Of a stretch of DNA of 10,027 nucleotides, positions 1 through 6,540 are shown one piece after another (position 1 is the first letter of the stretch; each line of letters opens with the position of its first letter). Under the pieces are notes generated by a model that was not told the origin of the DNA, did no database searches, and saw only the letters and a list, made by a program, of their open reading frames with translations. The stretch is from Phycisphaerae bacterium (GTDB taxonomy: Bacteria > Planctomycetota > Phycisphaerae > UBA1845 > Fen-1342). The stretch is from positions 1 through 10,027 of the forward strand of contig JAGVEP010000160.1 of the NCBI GenBank assembly GCA_020058145.1, given 5' to 3'. The translations under genes were made by a program, and so were the position numbers.

Positions 1-1473
1 CGCGACACTCGTTCCGCCGACACGACCCGCAGCGCGTCCGTGGGCCGGCAGACCCGCCGGATACCACCAGCGCTGCAACCGCGCCAGCAGCCGGTCCCAC
101 AGCACCCCCGCGGCGCGGGCCACGTCCACGATCACTCGTCGCCCATGCTCCACCACCCGCGCCCCGGCCTTCAGCACCGTCTGCTGCACGCGTTTCAGGT
201 CCCAGCCGGTCCCCGAGGCGTCTTCCAGTTCTCCCCGCAGCATCCCGGCCAGGTTGAACGCCAGCAGCTTCAGCAGCAGACTGGCTTCGTTGGCTTCGAA
301 CGATCCCGCCGACAGACCATTGCCGATCGCACCGTTGAATTCGCCCAGCCGGTCCTCGAACGTTCCCCGCCGGCGGTAGTGTTCCACCAGTTCCCAACCG
401 CGGCGCTGCTCCACGCGCCAGTTGGTCACCAGGAAGAAATAGTGCGGAAACAAGTCGCGCAGCCCCGTCTGAGGGTCCGGCAGATCAATCACCACCAGCA
501 CCACCCGGTACGCGCGGCTCCAGCTCTCCGCCTGGTAAAACCCCAGCTCGACCGCGAACTCGTCGCCTTCCTTCAGCGGCCGGCCCGGCGGACGCTTCAG
601 GTACGGCTCGGCCAGCGCGTCCAGCACCGCATTGTTCCGGATCCGGCCCACGAAGCGCGCCCCTTCGTCGTCGATCGCATCCAGCACCCGCCCGTTCACC
701 AAGCCCGCGTCGATCCGCACGTCCAGGTGCTGGGCCAGTGGACGGCTCTGACGCAGCGCCGCCCGCGCGAACCGCACCGCCCCCTCGGCCGAACTGCTGT
801 TGCCGCGCCGCAGAATCGCATGCACGAAGCCCTCGCCCAGCCGCGGGGCGTCGTAATCGCCCGCCGCGCTGAAGCTGGCCACCAGCGGATGGTAGATCGT
901 CTGGCGATAGTAACCGTGATAGGCCCCGCCGGGCTGTTGGCCATGCACCTCAATCGGGAAAGGATCGATGTCCAGCGTCCCGTGCGTGACCTTCCGCCCG
1001 CGGCCCGCCGCCCGCTGGTGCCGCGCGACCCATTCACTCAGTGCAGCCCGCAACGCCCGGCGATTGGATGGGCTCGCCAGCCGGTCGACCAGTCGCCAGT
1101 CCGAGGGCTGACTGGCCAGGCGCTCGTGCAGCCCCTGCCGGCCGGGACGGTCCCAGACGGACAACTTCAGCGCCACGTCGTGGGCCAAGGCGTCCTGGTC
1201 GTCCTGGTGCGCGTAGCCCAGCGCCAGGGCGTAGAGGTGCTGGCGCAGCAGTTCGACCTGGAGGTAGCGGATGCGGTCCGCACGGCGCGGGTCCGTGAGC
1301 TGCGCGGCCAGATCAGCCGTCAAGCCGAGGCGATGATCGGCCTCACGCAGCAGCAGCGCCCCGGCGTCGGACGTGATCCGCGGATCAGCCTGCCGCAGCT
1401 TGATCGCGCGGTTGAACGTGGGCTCAAACAACCATCCGCCGGCGCCGCCGGCCTGTCCCTGGCCTTCACCCAT
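1..1473 (-). CDS. IS1380-family DDE transposase, partial at the left edge
   Basis: Transposase that cuts and joins the ends of its insertion sequence. The minus-strand frame from the ATG at 1473 is open for 491 codons to the window edge, close to full length for the family. The N-terminus carries the family block around residues 33-50 (ITSDAGALLLREADHRLG). Likely catalytic acids are D168 in TLDIDPFPIEVHG, D255 in VRIDAGLVNG and E373 in RRRGTFEDRLGEFNGAIG, matching the DDE layout of IS1380 proteins. The protein looks undamaged as far as it can be read. Its start codon overlaps the stop of the interrupted PHP-ATPase frame as ATGGGTGA, so read-through translation of that gene could feed the transposase. 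A GGGAG sits 11 bases upstream. The long plus-strand open frame over the same region is arginine- and proline-rich and is not a gene. Confidence 0.85.
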   Translation of the reverse strand, partial: MGEGQGQAGGAGGWLFEPTFNRAIKLRQADPRITSDAGALLLREADHRLGLTADLAAQLTDPRRADRIRYLQVELLRQHLYALALGYAHQDDQDALAHDVALKLSVWDRPGRQGLHERLASQPSDWRLVDRLASPSNRRALRAALSEWVARHQRAAGRGRKVTHGTLDIDPFPIEVHGQQPGGAYHGYYRQTIYHPLVASFSAAGDYDAPRLGEGFVHAILRRGNSSSAEGAVRFARAALRQSRPLAQHLDVRIDAGLVNGRVLDAIDDEGARFVGRIRNNAVLDALAEPYLKRPPGRPLKEGDEFAVELGFYQAESWSRAYRVVLVVIDLPDPQTGLRDLFPHYFFLVTNWRVEQRRGWELVEHYRRRGTFEDRLGEFNGAIGNGLSAGSFEANEASLLLKLLAFNLAGMLRGELEDASGTGWDLKRVQQTVLKAGARVVEHGRRVIVDVARAAGVLWDRLLARLQRWWYPAGLPAHGRAAGRVGGTSVA

Positions 1474-1580
1474 GAGGTGCTGCTCCCGTTCCGTGGGTCG
1501 TGCGTGTCTTCACGCCCTTTTTACGCAGCGGAACGGACTCGGTTTGAACGAAAATCCATGAAGTTGGTGAATAATCCGGG
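1..1580 (-). mobile_element. IS1380-family insertion sequence, partial (one end visible)
   Basis: The stretch holds an IS1380-type transposase gene plus about 107 bp of 5' flank. Its visible end is placed near 1580 because the PHP-ATPase reading frame stops looking like its family there. Read on the minus strand, the end begins about CCCGGATTATTCACCAAC, preceded by TTAA or CTTAA, which could be the 4-5 bp target duplication typical of this family. The other end and the second target copy lie left of the window, so the terminal repeat cannot be confirmed. The boundary is good to about 5 bp. The element interrupts the coding region of the PHP-ATPase and has the same orientation as it. Confidence 0.75.
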
Positions 1581-3073
1581 TTAAGCGAAGCTTCTTCTTT
1601 GACAAGCGAGCTACGGTCTTTGAGTTTCTCGCGAAGCCCTGTTTCCTCATAGCGTTTCAATGTCTCTTCGAGTCCGGGGAGCGTTTCGAGTCTCTGCTCA
1701 AGCTGTTGCATCTCGCGAGCAATGCGAACGCTCGCTTCTCGTGTTTCTTCAAGCTGACGTGCGATATCTTTCTTGCGTTGTTGCAACGTCGCGTCCCGTT
1801 CAACGAAGCGTTCTAGCAAAAGGGTCAGTTTGTCGGCATGCCGAGTAAGCTCTGAAATCTCATGCTGGCCGTAAACCTCGGCCTGCGGCACGATATCCGC
1901 CGGTGAAAGTTTGGTTACGGCTCCCCCTGCGTCTTTGACGATGGGTGGGCTAGGGACAGTCCGCTCGATGAGATACTCACGCTTGGCGGGTCTATGCGAG
2001 CGAACGAGGAGCGACACTTTGGTGCCACTTCGCAAGACATGTTTGACAAAATCATCGTGGAGCCGCTGTGCGTCCTCTCCGAGTGGTGAGCCGTCGATTG
2101 CGTAACGGATGCTCTCGATGACGGTGGACTTGCCGGTGCCCCGGCCTCCGATTAGGGCGTTCAGATTCTCGTTAAAGTGAATTCCTGCCTCGTCCAGAAA
2201 CCCGCCCTGCCAGGCAATAGCCAATAGCTCCGTGTGCTCTTCGGGCTTTGGGTCGGAGGCGAGGCGAATACGCGAGTCCGGGTCGAGAAATGCCTGCCGG
2301 AGTGCCCCGACAGAGACAGTACTCATCTTAATCCAACACGAACAGGAGTTGTCGGAAAAATGAGCCGGTCCATCTACGTCGTGCGAGTTCAAGACAGCGA
2401 TTGGGCGTTCGCGACGATACTCAGCATTCTTGTTTTCAATAATCGGTCGCTTGTCATCTGGAGTGCCGGACACGGTTCCGGGTATCGAGCACGCCAACAG
2501 TTCCTTGTGTTTCCACGCATTCACGCGTGCTTGACCATGAAGCTGCGTCAAGAGGCCACTTGTTGACGTTACGTGTGCTGCAACACATACGCCGCCCCAT
2601 GTCCGGCACGCATCCAGCAACTCAGTCGCGTCGTGCTTTCCGGTGGGAGAGGCTATCTTGTCGTCATGGATGCCGCAGTCACCGATGATGCGTTCGATAG
2701 TTGCGATATCACGGTCCGGGTCAAATAAGCACAGGATATGAACTCCATCTTTGGAGCACGCTTCAAACCCCGGAAATACGTGAAGGCCCGCAGCACGGGC
2801 GGCCTGGATGAGTGAAACGCTCGTCGTTATGCGATAGTGGTCAGTTACACCGATGACCTCAATACCATTTGCAATGCAAGCATCCACCATAGCAGTGTTG
2901 TACGCCTGTTCGTCGGCAAAACTCGTCGTCTTCGCGTGTCGAGCCAAGTAGGCGAACGGGTTGACTTGCAACGCACATTTGTAAAATCTCGCCCCGGAGG
3001 GCAATTGGAGAGCCTGCGAAATCACCGTCGGCCAACCGGAGCGTGCGGTCTTTTCTGCGGTGCGTGCGTTCAT
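1466..3073 (-). pseudogene. PHP-domain plus SMC-like ATPase (TrlF-like), C-terminus lost to IS1380 insertion
   Basis: Large nuclease- or phosphoesterase-like ATPase fragment. About residues 28-240 resemble a PHP domain: TDH at 77-79, E104, H112, H167 and SHD at 230-232 match usual metal-binding positions, but the first motif, normally HxH, reads QVN (36-38). Residues 283-330 hold an ABC/SMC-type ATPase N-lobe with Walker A GGRGTGKST (309-317). Residues 398-410 (AEVYGQHEISEL) fit the region after it, then a coiled coil runs from about 420 to 495. Native sequence ends near residue 497; the last 38 or so residues are IS sequence. The second half of the coiled coil, the ABC signature and Walker B are missing, so ATPase function should be lost. 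It begins 9 bases after the recombinase stop with no clear ribosome site, suggesting translational coupling. Relatives are annotated as TrlF-family or PHP/DNA-repair ATPases. A DNA-processing or defence role is inference. Confidence 0.8.
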
Positions 3074-3082
3074 GGTGCTCGC

Positions 3083-4102
3083 TCAAATCGAGATTCGTTC
3101 GACGATGTTCCGCGTGACCTGCTTCTTCCGCCGGTCGTACAGCCGCGTCGTCCGCGGGTCGGCGTGCCCCGCAAGATACTGAACATCCTCTAATGGGACG
3201 CCCTGGTCAAGCAAGTCGGTGATGGTGGTGGCCCGGAACGAATGGCACGAGAGCCGGCCGGCCGGAAGTCCGGCGTCGGCGAAGCGACGCTTCACCATGC
3301 GGAGCACGTCGTTTTGCGTCATTCCCTTGTCGCTGAGCGACTTTGTGCGTCGAACGGCCGTCCGAAAGAGCGGCGAGTCCTCGCCCATGTCGCCGCCGGC
3401 GACGGCAAGATACTCCCGCACGAATGCTTCGAGGTCGTGGCGGCTGGGGATGTCGCGGACCTTGCCGCCTTTCTCGTCGAAGCGAAAAACGGACTGCCGG
3501 CCGTCGGAGTAGAAGTCGCGGCGGCGGAGCTTTGCGACGGCGCCTGCTCTGACGGCCGTGTAAACCATAACGGCAATGATAGCTCGGTCGCGAAGGCCCA
3601 CCACGTCGCCCGTGCCGATGCTCGCGAACACGTCGCGGGCTTGTTGGACCGTGAGGGCCGGCGTCTTGCCCTCGGTCATGCTGTGCTTGGGGCCGTGAAC
3701 GGAGAGAGCCGGATTCAGCACGACGGCGTGTCGTTCCACGAGCTTGTCGAAGAATTTGCGGATGCCGGCCAGGTGGAGCTTCTTCATGGGCTTCGATGCG
3801 GGGTTCGTCCGCGGCAGTTCGCCGCGGCGGGTTTTGACCTCGGCCCGGAGCTTCTTCAAGTAGTCGCTCACGATGCCGGGCGTGACGTTCGGCAACGCGA
3901 CACCGAGCGTCTCGCAGTGGGCCAGGAAGCGATGCACGGCGTGCCGGTAGGCCCGCTCGGTGTGCGAGTTCTCCTCGCCGGCGAAAAACTCCTCGTACGC
4001 GAAGCGGGCGTTGTTGCCGGCGAAGCGGACGATGGCCGGTGGCTCGGCCTGGTCGGGTCGGGCAAGCGGGCTTACTTCAACGCGGACGATGTCGTTGGTC
4101 AT
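3083..4102 (-). CDS. Tyrosine recombinase / site-specific integrase
   Basis: Catalyses site-specific DNA strand exchange through a covalent 3'-phosphotyrosine link. From the ATG at 4102 the protein has 339 residues. An N-terminal SAM-like core-binding domain lies at about 33-140, and the catalytic domain at about 150-335. The full catalytic set is visible: R185 (TAVRAGA), K211 or K214 in the beta-hairpin, H287 and R290 (CHSFRAT), H313 (LAGHADPRTT) and the nucleophile Y322 (RLYDRR). An in-frame ATG at 4198 would add 32 residues that do not look like the family and would place the start inside the 28-bp palindrome, so 4102 is preferred; neither has a strong ribosome site. It lies between the repressor/peptidase pair and the PHP-ATPase, all on one strand. 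It may move the island, or act on the palindrome upstream of its own gene. Confidence 0.88.
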   Translation of the reverse strand: MTNDIVRVEVSPLARPDQAEPPAIVRFAGNNARFAYEEFFAGEENSHTERAYRHAVHRFLAHCETLGVALPNVTPGIVSDYLKKLRAEVKTRRGELPRTNPASKPMKKLHLAGIRKFFDKLVERHAVVLNPALSVHGPKHSMTEGKTPALTVQQARDVFASIGTGDVVGLRDRAIIAVMVYTAVRAGAVAKLRRRDFYSDGRQSVFRFDEKGGKVRDIPSRHDLEAFVREYLAVAGGDMGEDSPLFRTAVRRTKSLSDKGMTQNDVLRMVKRRFADAGLPAGRLSCHSFRATTITDLLDQGVPLEDVQYLAGHADPRTTRLYDRRKKQVTRNIVERISI

Positions 4103-4184
4103 GGATGGGCTGCGTACCGGCCATTGCTGGCCGGCAGGGCGGTCCGAACGGCGTTTCGGACCCAACGCCCCTACCGGCTCGTTT

Positions 4185-4212
4185 GTGCATGATAACATCC
4201 TTTATCATGCAC
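4185..4212. repeat. Perfect 11-6-11 palindrome, dif/Xer-like candidate recombination site
   Basis: The arms GTGCATGATAA (4185-4195) and TTATCATGCAC (4202-4212) are exact reverse complements around the spacer CATCCT (4196-4201). The total of 28 bp, with 11-bp arms, a 6-bp core and inner ends ATAA/TTAT, matches the geometry of bacterial dif and plasmid-borne XerC/XerD sites. It lies 83 bp upstream of the chosen recombinase start. It could be the recombinase core site, a site for host Xer proteins, or an operator, because it overlaps the candidate -10 element. No second copy was found in the window. Confidence 0.6.
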
Positions 4213-4232
4213 TACATAGTAGGGGAGTTCAA
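4204..4232 (-). promoter_or_regulatory. Candidate promoter for the recombinase and PHP-ATPase genes
   Basis: On the minus strand TTGAAC (4232-4227) and CATGAT (4209-4204) are separated by 17 bases, each a 4-of-6 match to sigma-70 consensus. The -10 lies within the right arm of the palindrome, so any protein bound there would block it. Support is weak because such matches occur by chance, and the two genes could be transcribed from the repressor promoter instead. Confidence 0.3.
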
Positions 4233-4331
4233 GGTCTTTTGTTGCTGCACTCATCGCTACGTTCCCAGACCCGTTTCAGGATGCTCTTGATTTCCTTCGG
4301 TCGGCTTAACACGAGCATCACGAGCCCCGAG

Positions 4332-4958
4332 TCATTGCGGCGGCCGAGCCGCACGCCGATGCTTCGCCGGTCGGCGGAAGGGCTTCCCGTAAATCCGCTC
4401 TTCTAGCTTAGTGAACTGCACGCCGTTGAACGTTCCAGCGGCGGCCAACTTCATGAAATCTGCTCGTTTGGCGAGACCCTGGTAGCTCAACGTCGTTCGG
4501 GTCTCATGCTTCAACCGAACTAGATGCTCGGCGGTGCATGTGCCGGGGCTAACGCCGGCATCCGTCAACAGTCGAAGGAACTCGGTTTCGGGAAAGATGA
4601 GTTCGGCCGCGAAAATCTCCGCCGCAATCTCAACTTGGTCGGTTGTGCTCGGCGAGTAGCTGCATTGAAAGCCGGGCGTCTCACGGTCCGCGAGGTGGTG
4701 CTTCAATTCGTGGCCCATCGTGAAAACCGTCGGGTCTGCGGGCAATCCCTTGGCGATTACGACGGTAGCTCCGCAGTCGTCATTGAAGTATGCCCCGCGG
4801 AGATTCTTGAAGCCCTGCCGTAGGTCGATTTTGATTTCGTATGCCTTGTAGATGCGACGCAGGTCGCTACGGAGCACTCGCGGGGTTGTGAGGCCGTGCT
4901 CGGCTCGCACATTGCGGGCGAGGGCCTTCATCTGTTCGTAGTATTCATACCGGGTCAC
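4332..4958 (-). CDS. ImmA/IrrE-family zinc metallopeptidase
   Basis: Cytoplasmic DUF955-type metallopeptidase of 208 residues, the usual size. The zinc motif HELKH is at residues 83-87 in FTMGHELKHHLAD. The third ligand is probably E110 in VEIAAEIFAAELIFP, the family's helix after the active site. Members such as ImmA of ICEBs1 and IrrE of Deinococcus cleave or inactivate a partner XRE-type repressor. The gene starts with GTG at 4958, inside the repressor gene (14-base overlap), with AAAGGGGA about 8 bases upstream; the overlap suggests coupled translation and a partnership. The last 20 or so residues are rich in Arg, Ala and Pro. That the repressor at 4945-5337 is its substrate is inferred from pairing only. 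Confidence 0.87.
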   Translation of the reverse strand: MTRYEYYEQMKALARNVRAEHGLTTPRVLRSDLRRIYKAYEIKIDLRQGFKNLRGAYFNDDCGATVVIAKGLPADPTVFTMGHELKHHLADRETPGFQCSYSPSTTDQVEIAAEIFAAELIFPETEFLRLLTDAGVSPGTCTAEHLVRLKHETRTTLSYQGLAKRADFMKLAAAGTFNGVQFTKLEERIYGKPFRRPAKHRRAARPPQ

Positions 4959-5337
4959 GCGGAGTCCCCTTTCGGCCTGCCCGCGGTCGCTTGCCCTGGT
5001 CGTACAGACTCCTCGCCTTGCGAAACTCGGCGTAGCGGCGGAGTTCGTCGATGTCCTGGGGTTTCAACTGCTTGGCTGCTCGCAGAAGGGCCTTCACCTG
5101 GTCGCTAACCTGGTGTTCCTCCTCCTGGGGAAAAAACGAGAGAATCGACACGGCGAAAAACTTCGCCAGCTTCTCCAGGTCTTCGATTGACGGCTTGTAG
5201 GTGCCGGTTTCCCAACGTGAAATCGTGTTGGCGGTCGTTCCAACGGCCTTTGCGAGGGCCTCCTGCGAAACTCCTTCTCCCCCGTACCCTTGCCGTAAGT
5301 CGCGTATCCGCATAGCGATATGTTCGATTAGCTCCAT
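4945..5337 (-). CDS. XRE-family HTH repressor
   Basis: DNA-binding repressor of 130 residues. The Cro/C1-type helix-turn-helix covers about residues 7-68, with the two core helices at about 24-42 (SQEALAKAVGTTANTISRW). The C-terminal half (73-130) is charged and helical, and could be the dimerisation and peptidase-sensitive part. The ATG at 5337 is chosen because GGAG lies 5 bases upstream at 5343-5346; an ATG at 5352 would add five residues but has no ribosome site. The 3' end overlaps the metallopeptidase gene by 14 bases. A palindrome lies 16 bp upstream of the start and its twin lies on the promoter of the divergent lamin-tail operon, so it probably represses itself and that operon. HTH assignment is firm; regulon and release by the peptidase are inference. 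Confidence 0.87.
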   Translation of the reverse strand: MELIEHIAMRIRDLRQGYGGEGVSQEALAKAVGTTANTISRWETGTYKPSIEDLEKLAKFFAVSILSFFPQEEEHQVSDQVKALLRAAKQLKPQDIDELRRYAEFRKARSLYDQGKRPRAGRKGTPRDPV

Positions 5338-5352
5338 TCTTGCTCCGTGCAT

Positions 5353-5365
5353 TCCCGTGACAGGA
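5353..5365. promoter_or_regulatory. Candidate operator 1 (near the repressor start)
   Basis: TCCCGTGACAGGA is a 13-bp palindrome with one mismatch between its 6-bp arms. It matches operator 2 at 11 of 13 positions and sits just upstream of the repressor ribosome site, where binding would give negative autoregulation. A weaker related half-site, TCCTCTGAC, lies at 5374-5382. Confidence 0.55.
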
Positions 5366-5384
5366 AAATATTGTCCTCTGACCG

Positions 5385-5413
5385 TTGACAGCTTCGCCTC
5401 GGCATTCTATCCT
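5385..5413 (+). promoter_or_regulatory. Sigma-70 promoter of the lamin-tail operon
   Basis: A perfect -35 TTGACA (5385-5390), a 17-base spacer and the -10 TATCCT (5408-5413) place the transcript start near 5420 and leave a leader of about 35 bases before the ATG at 5456. The -10 is overlapped by operator 2, so the promoter should be strong when free and shut when the repressor is bound. Confidence 0.65.
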
Positions 5414-5422
5414 GTTACAGGA
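5410..5422. promoter_or_regulatory. Candidate operator 2 (on the -10 of the lamin-tail promoter)
   Basis: TCCTGTTACAGGA is a perfect palindrome with 6-bp arms and a single central base. It covers the last bases of the -10 and the expected transcription start. Its centre is 57 bp from that of operator 1. Size and symmetry suit a dimeric XRE-family repressor, and the nearest gene for one is 70-some bases away. Confidence 0.6.
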
Positions 5423-5455
5423 CCGTACATCAACGGAAAAAGGAGAAATTTGGAA

Positions 5456-5950
5456 ATGGCACTTCGCGTCTCGCAGTTGAAGCCGAACCCCGCCGGGAAG
5501 GACCGCGGCCGTTTCGGCCCGCTCTCAGCCGCCCAGCTCGGGGCGGAGTGGGTGGACATCAAGAACGTCGGCACGGCCCCGGTTGGGCTGGGCGGCATCG
5601 AGCTCTATCACCTCGCATACGGCCGTCCGGGCACACAACCCGAGTGGCAGAAAGTCACGTCGTTTACGGGCTCCCTTCGCGTGGGCGAAGTATTGCGGGT
5701 GCATTCAGGCCAGACAAGGGACCTCAGCGTGCTGCACCGCGAGGACCTGGTCGGGGCCGACTACCACGGATTCAGCGGTCGGGACGCCTACGTGTGGAAC
5801 AATGCCGAAGGCGACACGGCCGGGCTCTGGGAGCCACAGTCGAAAACGTGGGTGGACAAGGGGTCCTACGACCCGCATCCGCCCGAGGGCGTGGTCTTGG
5901 TTCGTTCCGGGAGCAAGTTGGTCCCGGCCGGTGCGGCCCTCCGGGTCTAA
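5456..5950 (+). CDS. Lamin-tail-domain (LTD)-like protein
   Basis: Protein of 164 residues that is almost wholly a lamin-tail-like immunoglobulin fold. The pattern EWVDIKNVGTAPVGLGGIEL (31-50), VTSFTGSLRVGEVLRVHSGQ (67-86), DAYVWNNAEGDTAGLW (110-125) and SYDPHPPEGVVLVR (137-150) fits bacterial LTD proteins: acidic-aromatic first strand, then W-N-N and GD turns. There is no signal peptide or membrane segment, so it is predicted cytoplasmic, whereas many bacterial LTDs are exported or joined to nucleases. AGGAG lies 10 bases before the ATG. It is the first gene of a three-gene run facing away from the repressor, downstream of an operator-covered promoter. LTDs are thought to bind DNA, protein or lipid; no catalytic residues are evident and its function is unknown. 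Confidence 0.8.
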   Translation: MALRVSQLKPNPAGKDRGRFGPLSAAQLGAEWVDIKNVGTAPVGLGGIELYHLAYGRPGTQPEWQKVTSFTGSLRVGEVLRVHSGQTRDLSVLHREDLVGADYHGFSGRDAYVWNNAEGDTAGLWEPQSKTWVDKGSYDPHPPEGVVLVRSGSKLVPAGAALRV

Positions 5951-5981
5951 AAAGGCACGGATAACCGATTGGAGAAAGAGA

Positions 5982-6221
5982 ATGTCGAAGAGTAAGAACT
6001 ACAGCGTCGGTCCTCATACTGAAGGCTGGCAGGTGAAGCGTGACAGAGCGGACCGAGCTTCATCCGTCCACGACAAGAAGGCGGACGCTGTCGATGCGGG
6101 CAAGCACCTCGCCAAGGAAAGCGGTGGCGAGCTTCGCATCAAGGGCCAAGACGGCAAGATTCAGAACAGTAACACCTACGGGCCGCACGACCCAAACCCC
6201 CCGAAGGACATGAAACACTGA
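5982..6221 (+). CDS. DUF2188-family small protein
   Basis: Protein of 79 residues with the DUF2188 pattern: YSVGPHTEGWQVKRDRADRA (8-27), SSVHDKKADAVDAGKHLAKE (28-47), then GGELRIKGQDGKIQNSNTYG (49-68). The beta-strand / helix / beta-strand order and the ending with an aromatic-glycine-proline stretch are typical. No function is established for the family. GGAG lies 7 bases before the ATG and the gene starts 31 bases after the lamin-tail stop, so the two are very likely co-transcribed. The protein is highly charged and has no signal peptide. Its place in a repressor-controlled run suggests conditional expression. Confidence 0.85.
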   Translation: MSKSKNYSVGPHTEGWQVKRDRADRASSVHDKKADAVDAGKHLAKESGGELRIKGQDGKIQNSNTYGPHDPNPPKDMKH

Positions 6222-6253
6222 ACCATCGTGCCGGCGAAGAAAGGACGCTTCAG

Positions 6254-6406
6254 ATGAACGTTCCGAACGTACCACGGCCGCCCAAAGTTCCTACCCCGCG
6301 GCCGATACCGGAGATTCCGTCGCCGCCGCGTGAGCGGCCAAATCCTCTACCACAACCGCCTCCGCCGCAAATGCCAGCCCCGGAGCGGCGAGTAGAGACA
6401 GCGTAA
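6254..6406 (+). CDS. Proline-rich 50-residue peptide (hypothetical)
   Basis: The ATG at 6254 opens 50 codons ending in TAA at 6404-6406. Eighteen of 50 residues are proline, in PxP-like spacing (for example VPRPPKVPTPRPIPEIP, then PLPQPPPPQMP), with Arg and Glu between; it ends in ERRVETA. Such a sequence would form an extended polyproline-like chain and might bind another protein. AAAGGA lies about 8 bases upstream, the gap from the DUF2188 stop is 32 bases, nearly the same as the previous gap, and the strand agrees, all of which support a real third gene. The opposite strand reads glycine-rich and is taken as the shadow. No homologue is recognised. A chance open frame in GC-rich DNA remains possible. 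Confidence 0.55.
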   Translation: MNVPNVPRPPKVPTPRPIPEIPSPPRERPNPLPQPPPPQMPAPERRVETA

Positions 6407-6434
6407 AGACCGTGCGAAAGCCCGCCGGTAACAG

Positions 6435-6458
6435 CCTTCGCGTCCATTTCGCGAAAGG
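6435..6458. repeat. Hairpin between convergent genes
   Basis: CCTTCGCG (6435-6442) pairs with CGCGAAAGG (6450-6458) around a 7-base loop, with one bulged base. It lies between the end of the proline-peptide gene and the end of the convergent AlbA_2 gene. There is no clear T-tract on either side, so it is not called a Rho-independent terminator, though it could slow polymerase or protect a 3' end. Confidence 0.3.
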
Positions 6459-6498
6459 TCACGGCGTGAAGGATGTTTGGGCGTGGGTGGCGTGTTTG

Positions 6499-6540
6499 TG
6501 GCCCATTCTTGGCCCGATTGGCCCGATTATGGCCCGATTA
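6499..6540. repeat. Four tandem TGGCCC(G)ATT-type units over a gene end
   Basis: Consecutive units TGGCCCATTCT, TGGCCCGAT, TGGCCCGATTA and TGGCCCGATTA occupy 6499-6540 with lengths 11, 9, 11 and 11. The last two cover the final codons and the TAA stop of the AlbA_2 gene, so slippage here could change its C-terminus. Confidence 0.6.

Noticed and set aside
40..1584. A 514-codon plus-strand open frame
   Set aside because: It is antisense to the IS1380 transposase, rich in Arg, Gln and Pro, and lacks any domain pattern. The minus-strand frame carries the DDE motifs.
3242..4192. A 316-codon plus-strand open frame
   Set aside because: It is antisense to the tyrosine recombinase, whose full catalytic set is on the minus strand.
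4229..4318. CsrA-like beginning (MLVLSR) of a 29-codon frame
   Set aside because: Only the first six residues resemble CsrA; the rest does not fit, so it is not called a csrA gene.
6250..6462. Glycine-rich minus-strand frame of 70 codons
   Set aside because: It is the complement of the proline-rich plus-strand peptide, which has the ribosome site and fits the gene run.
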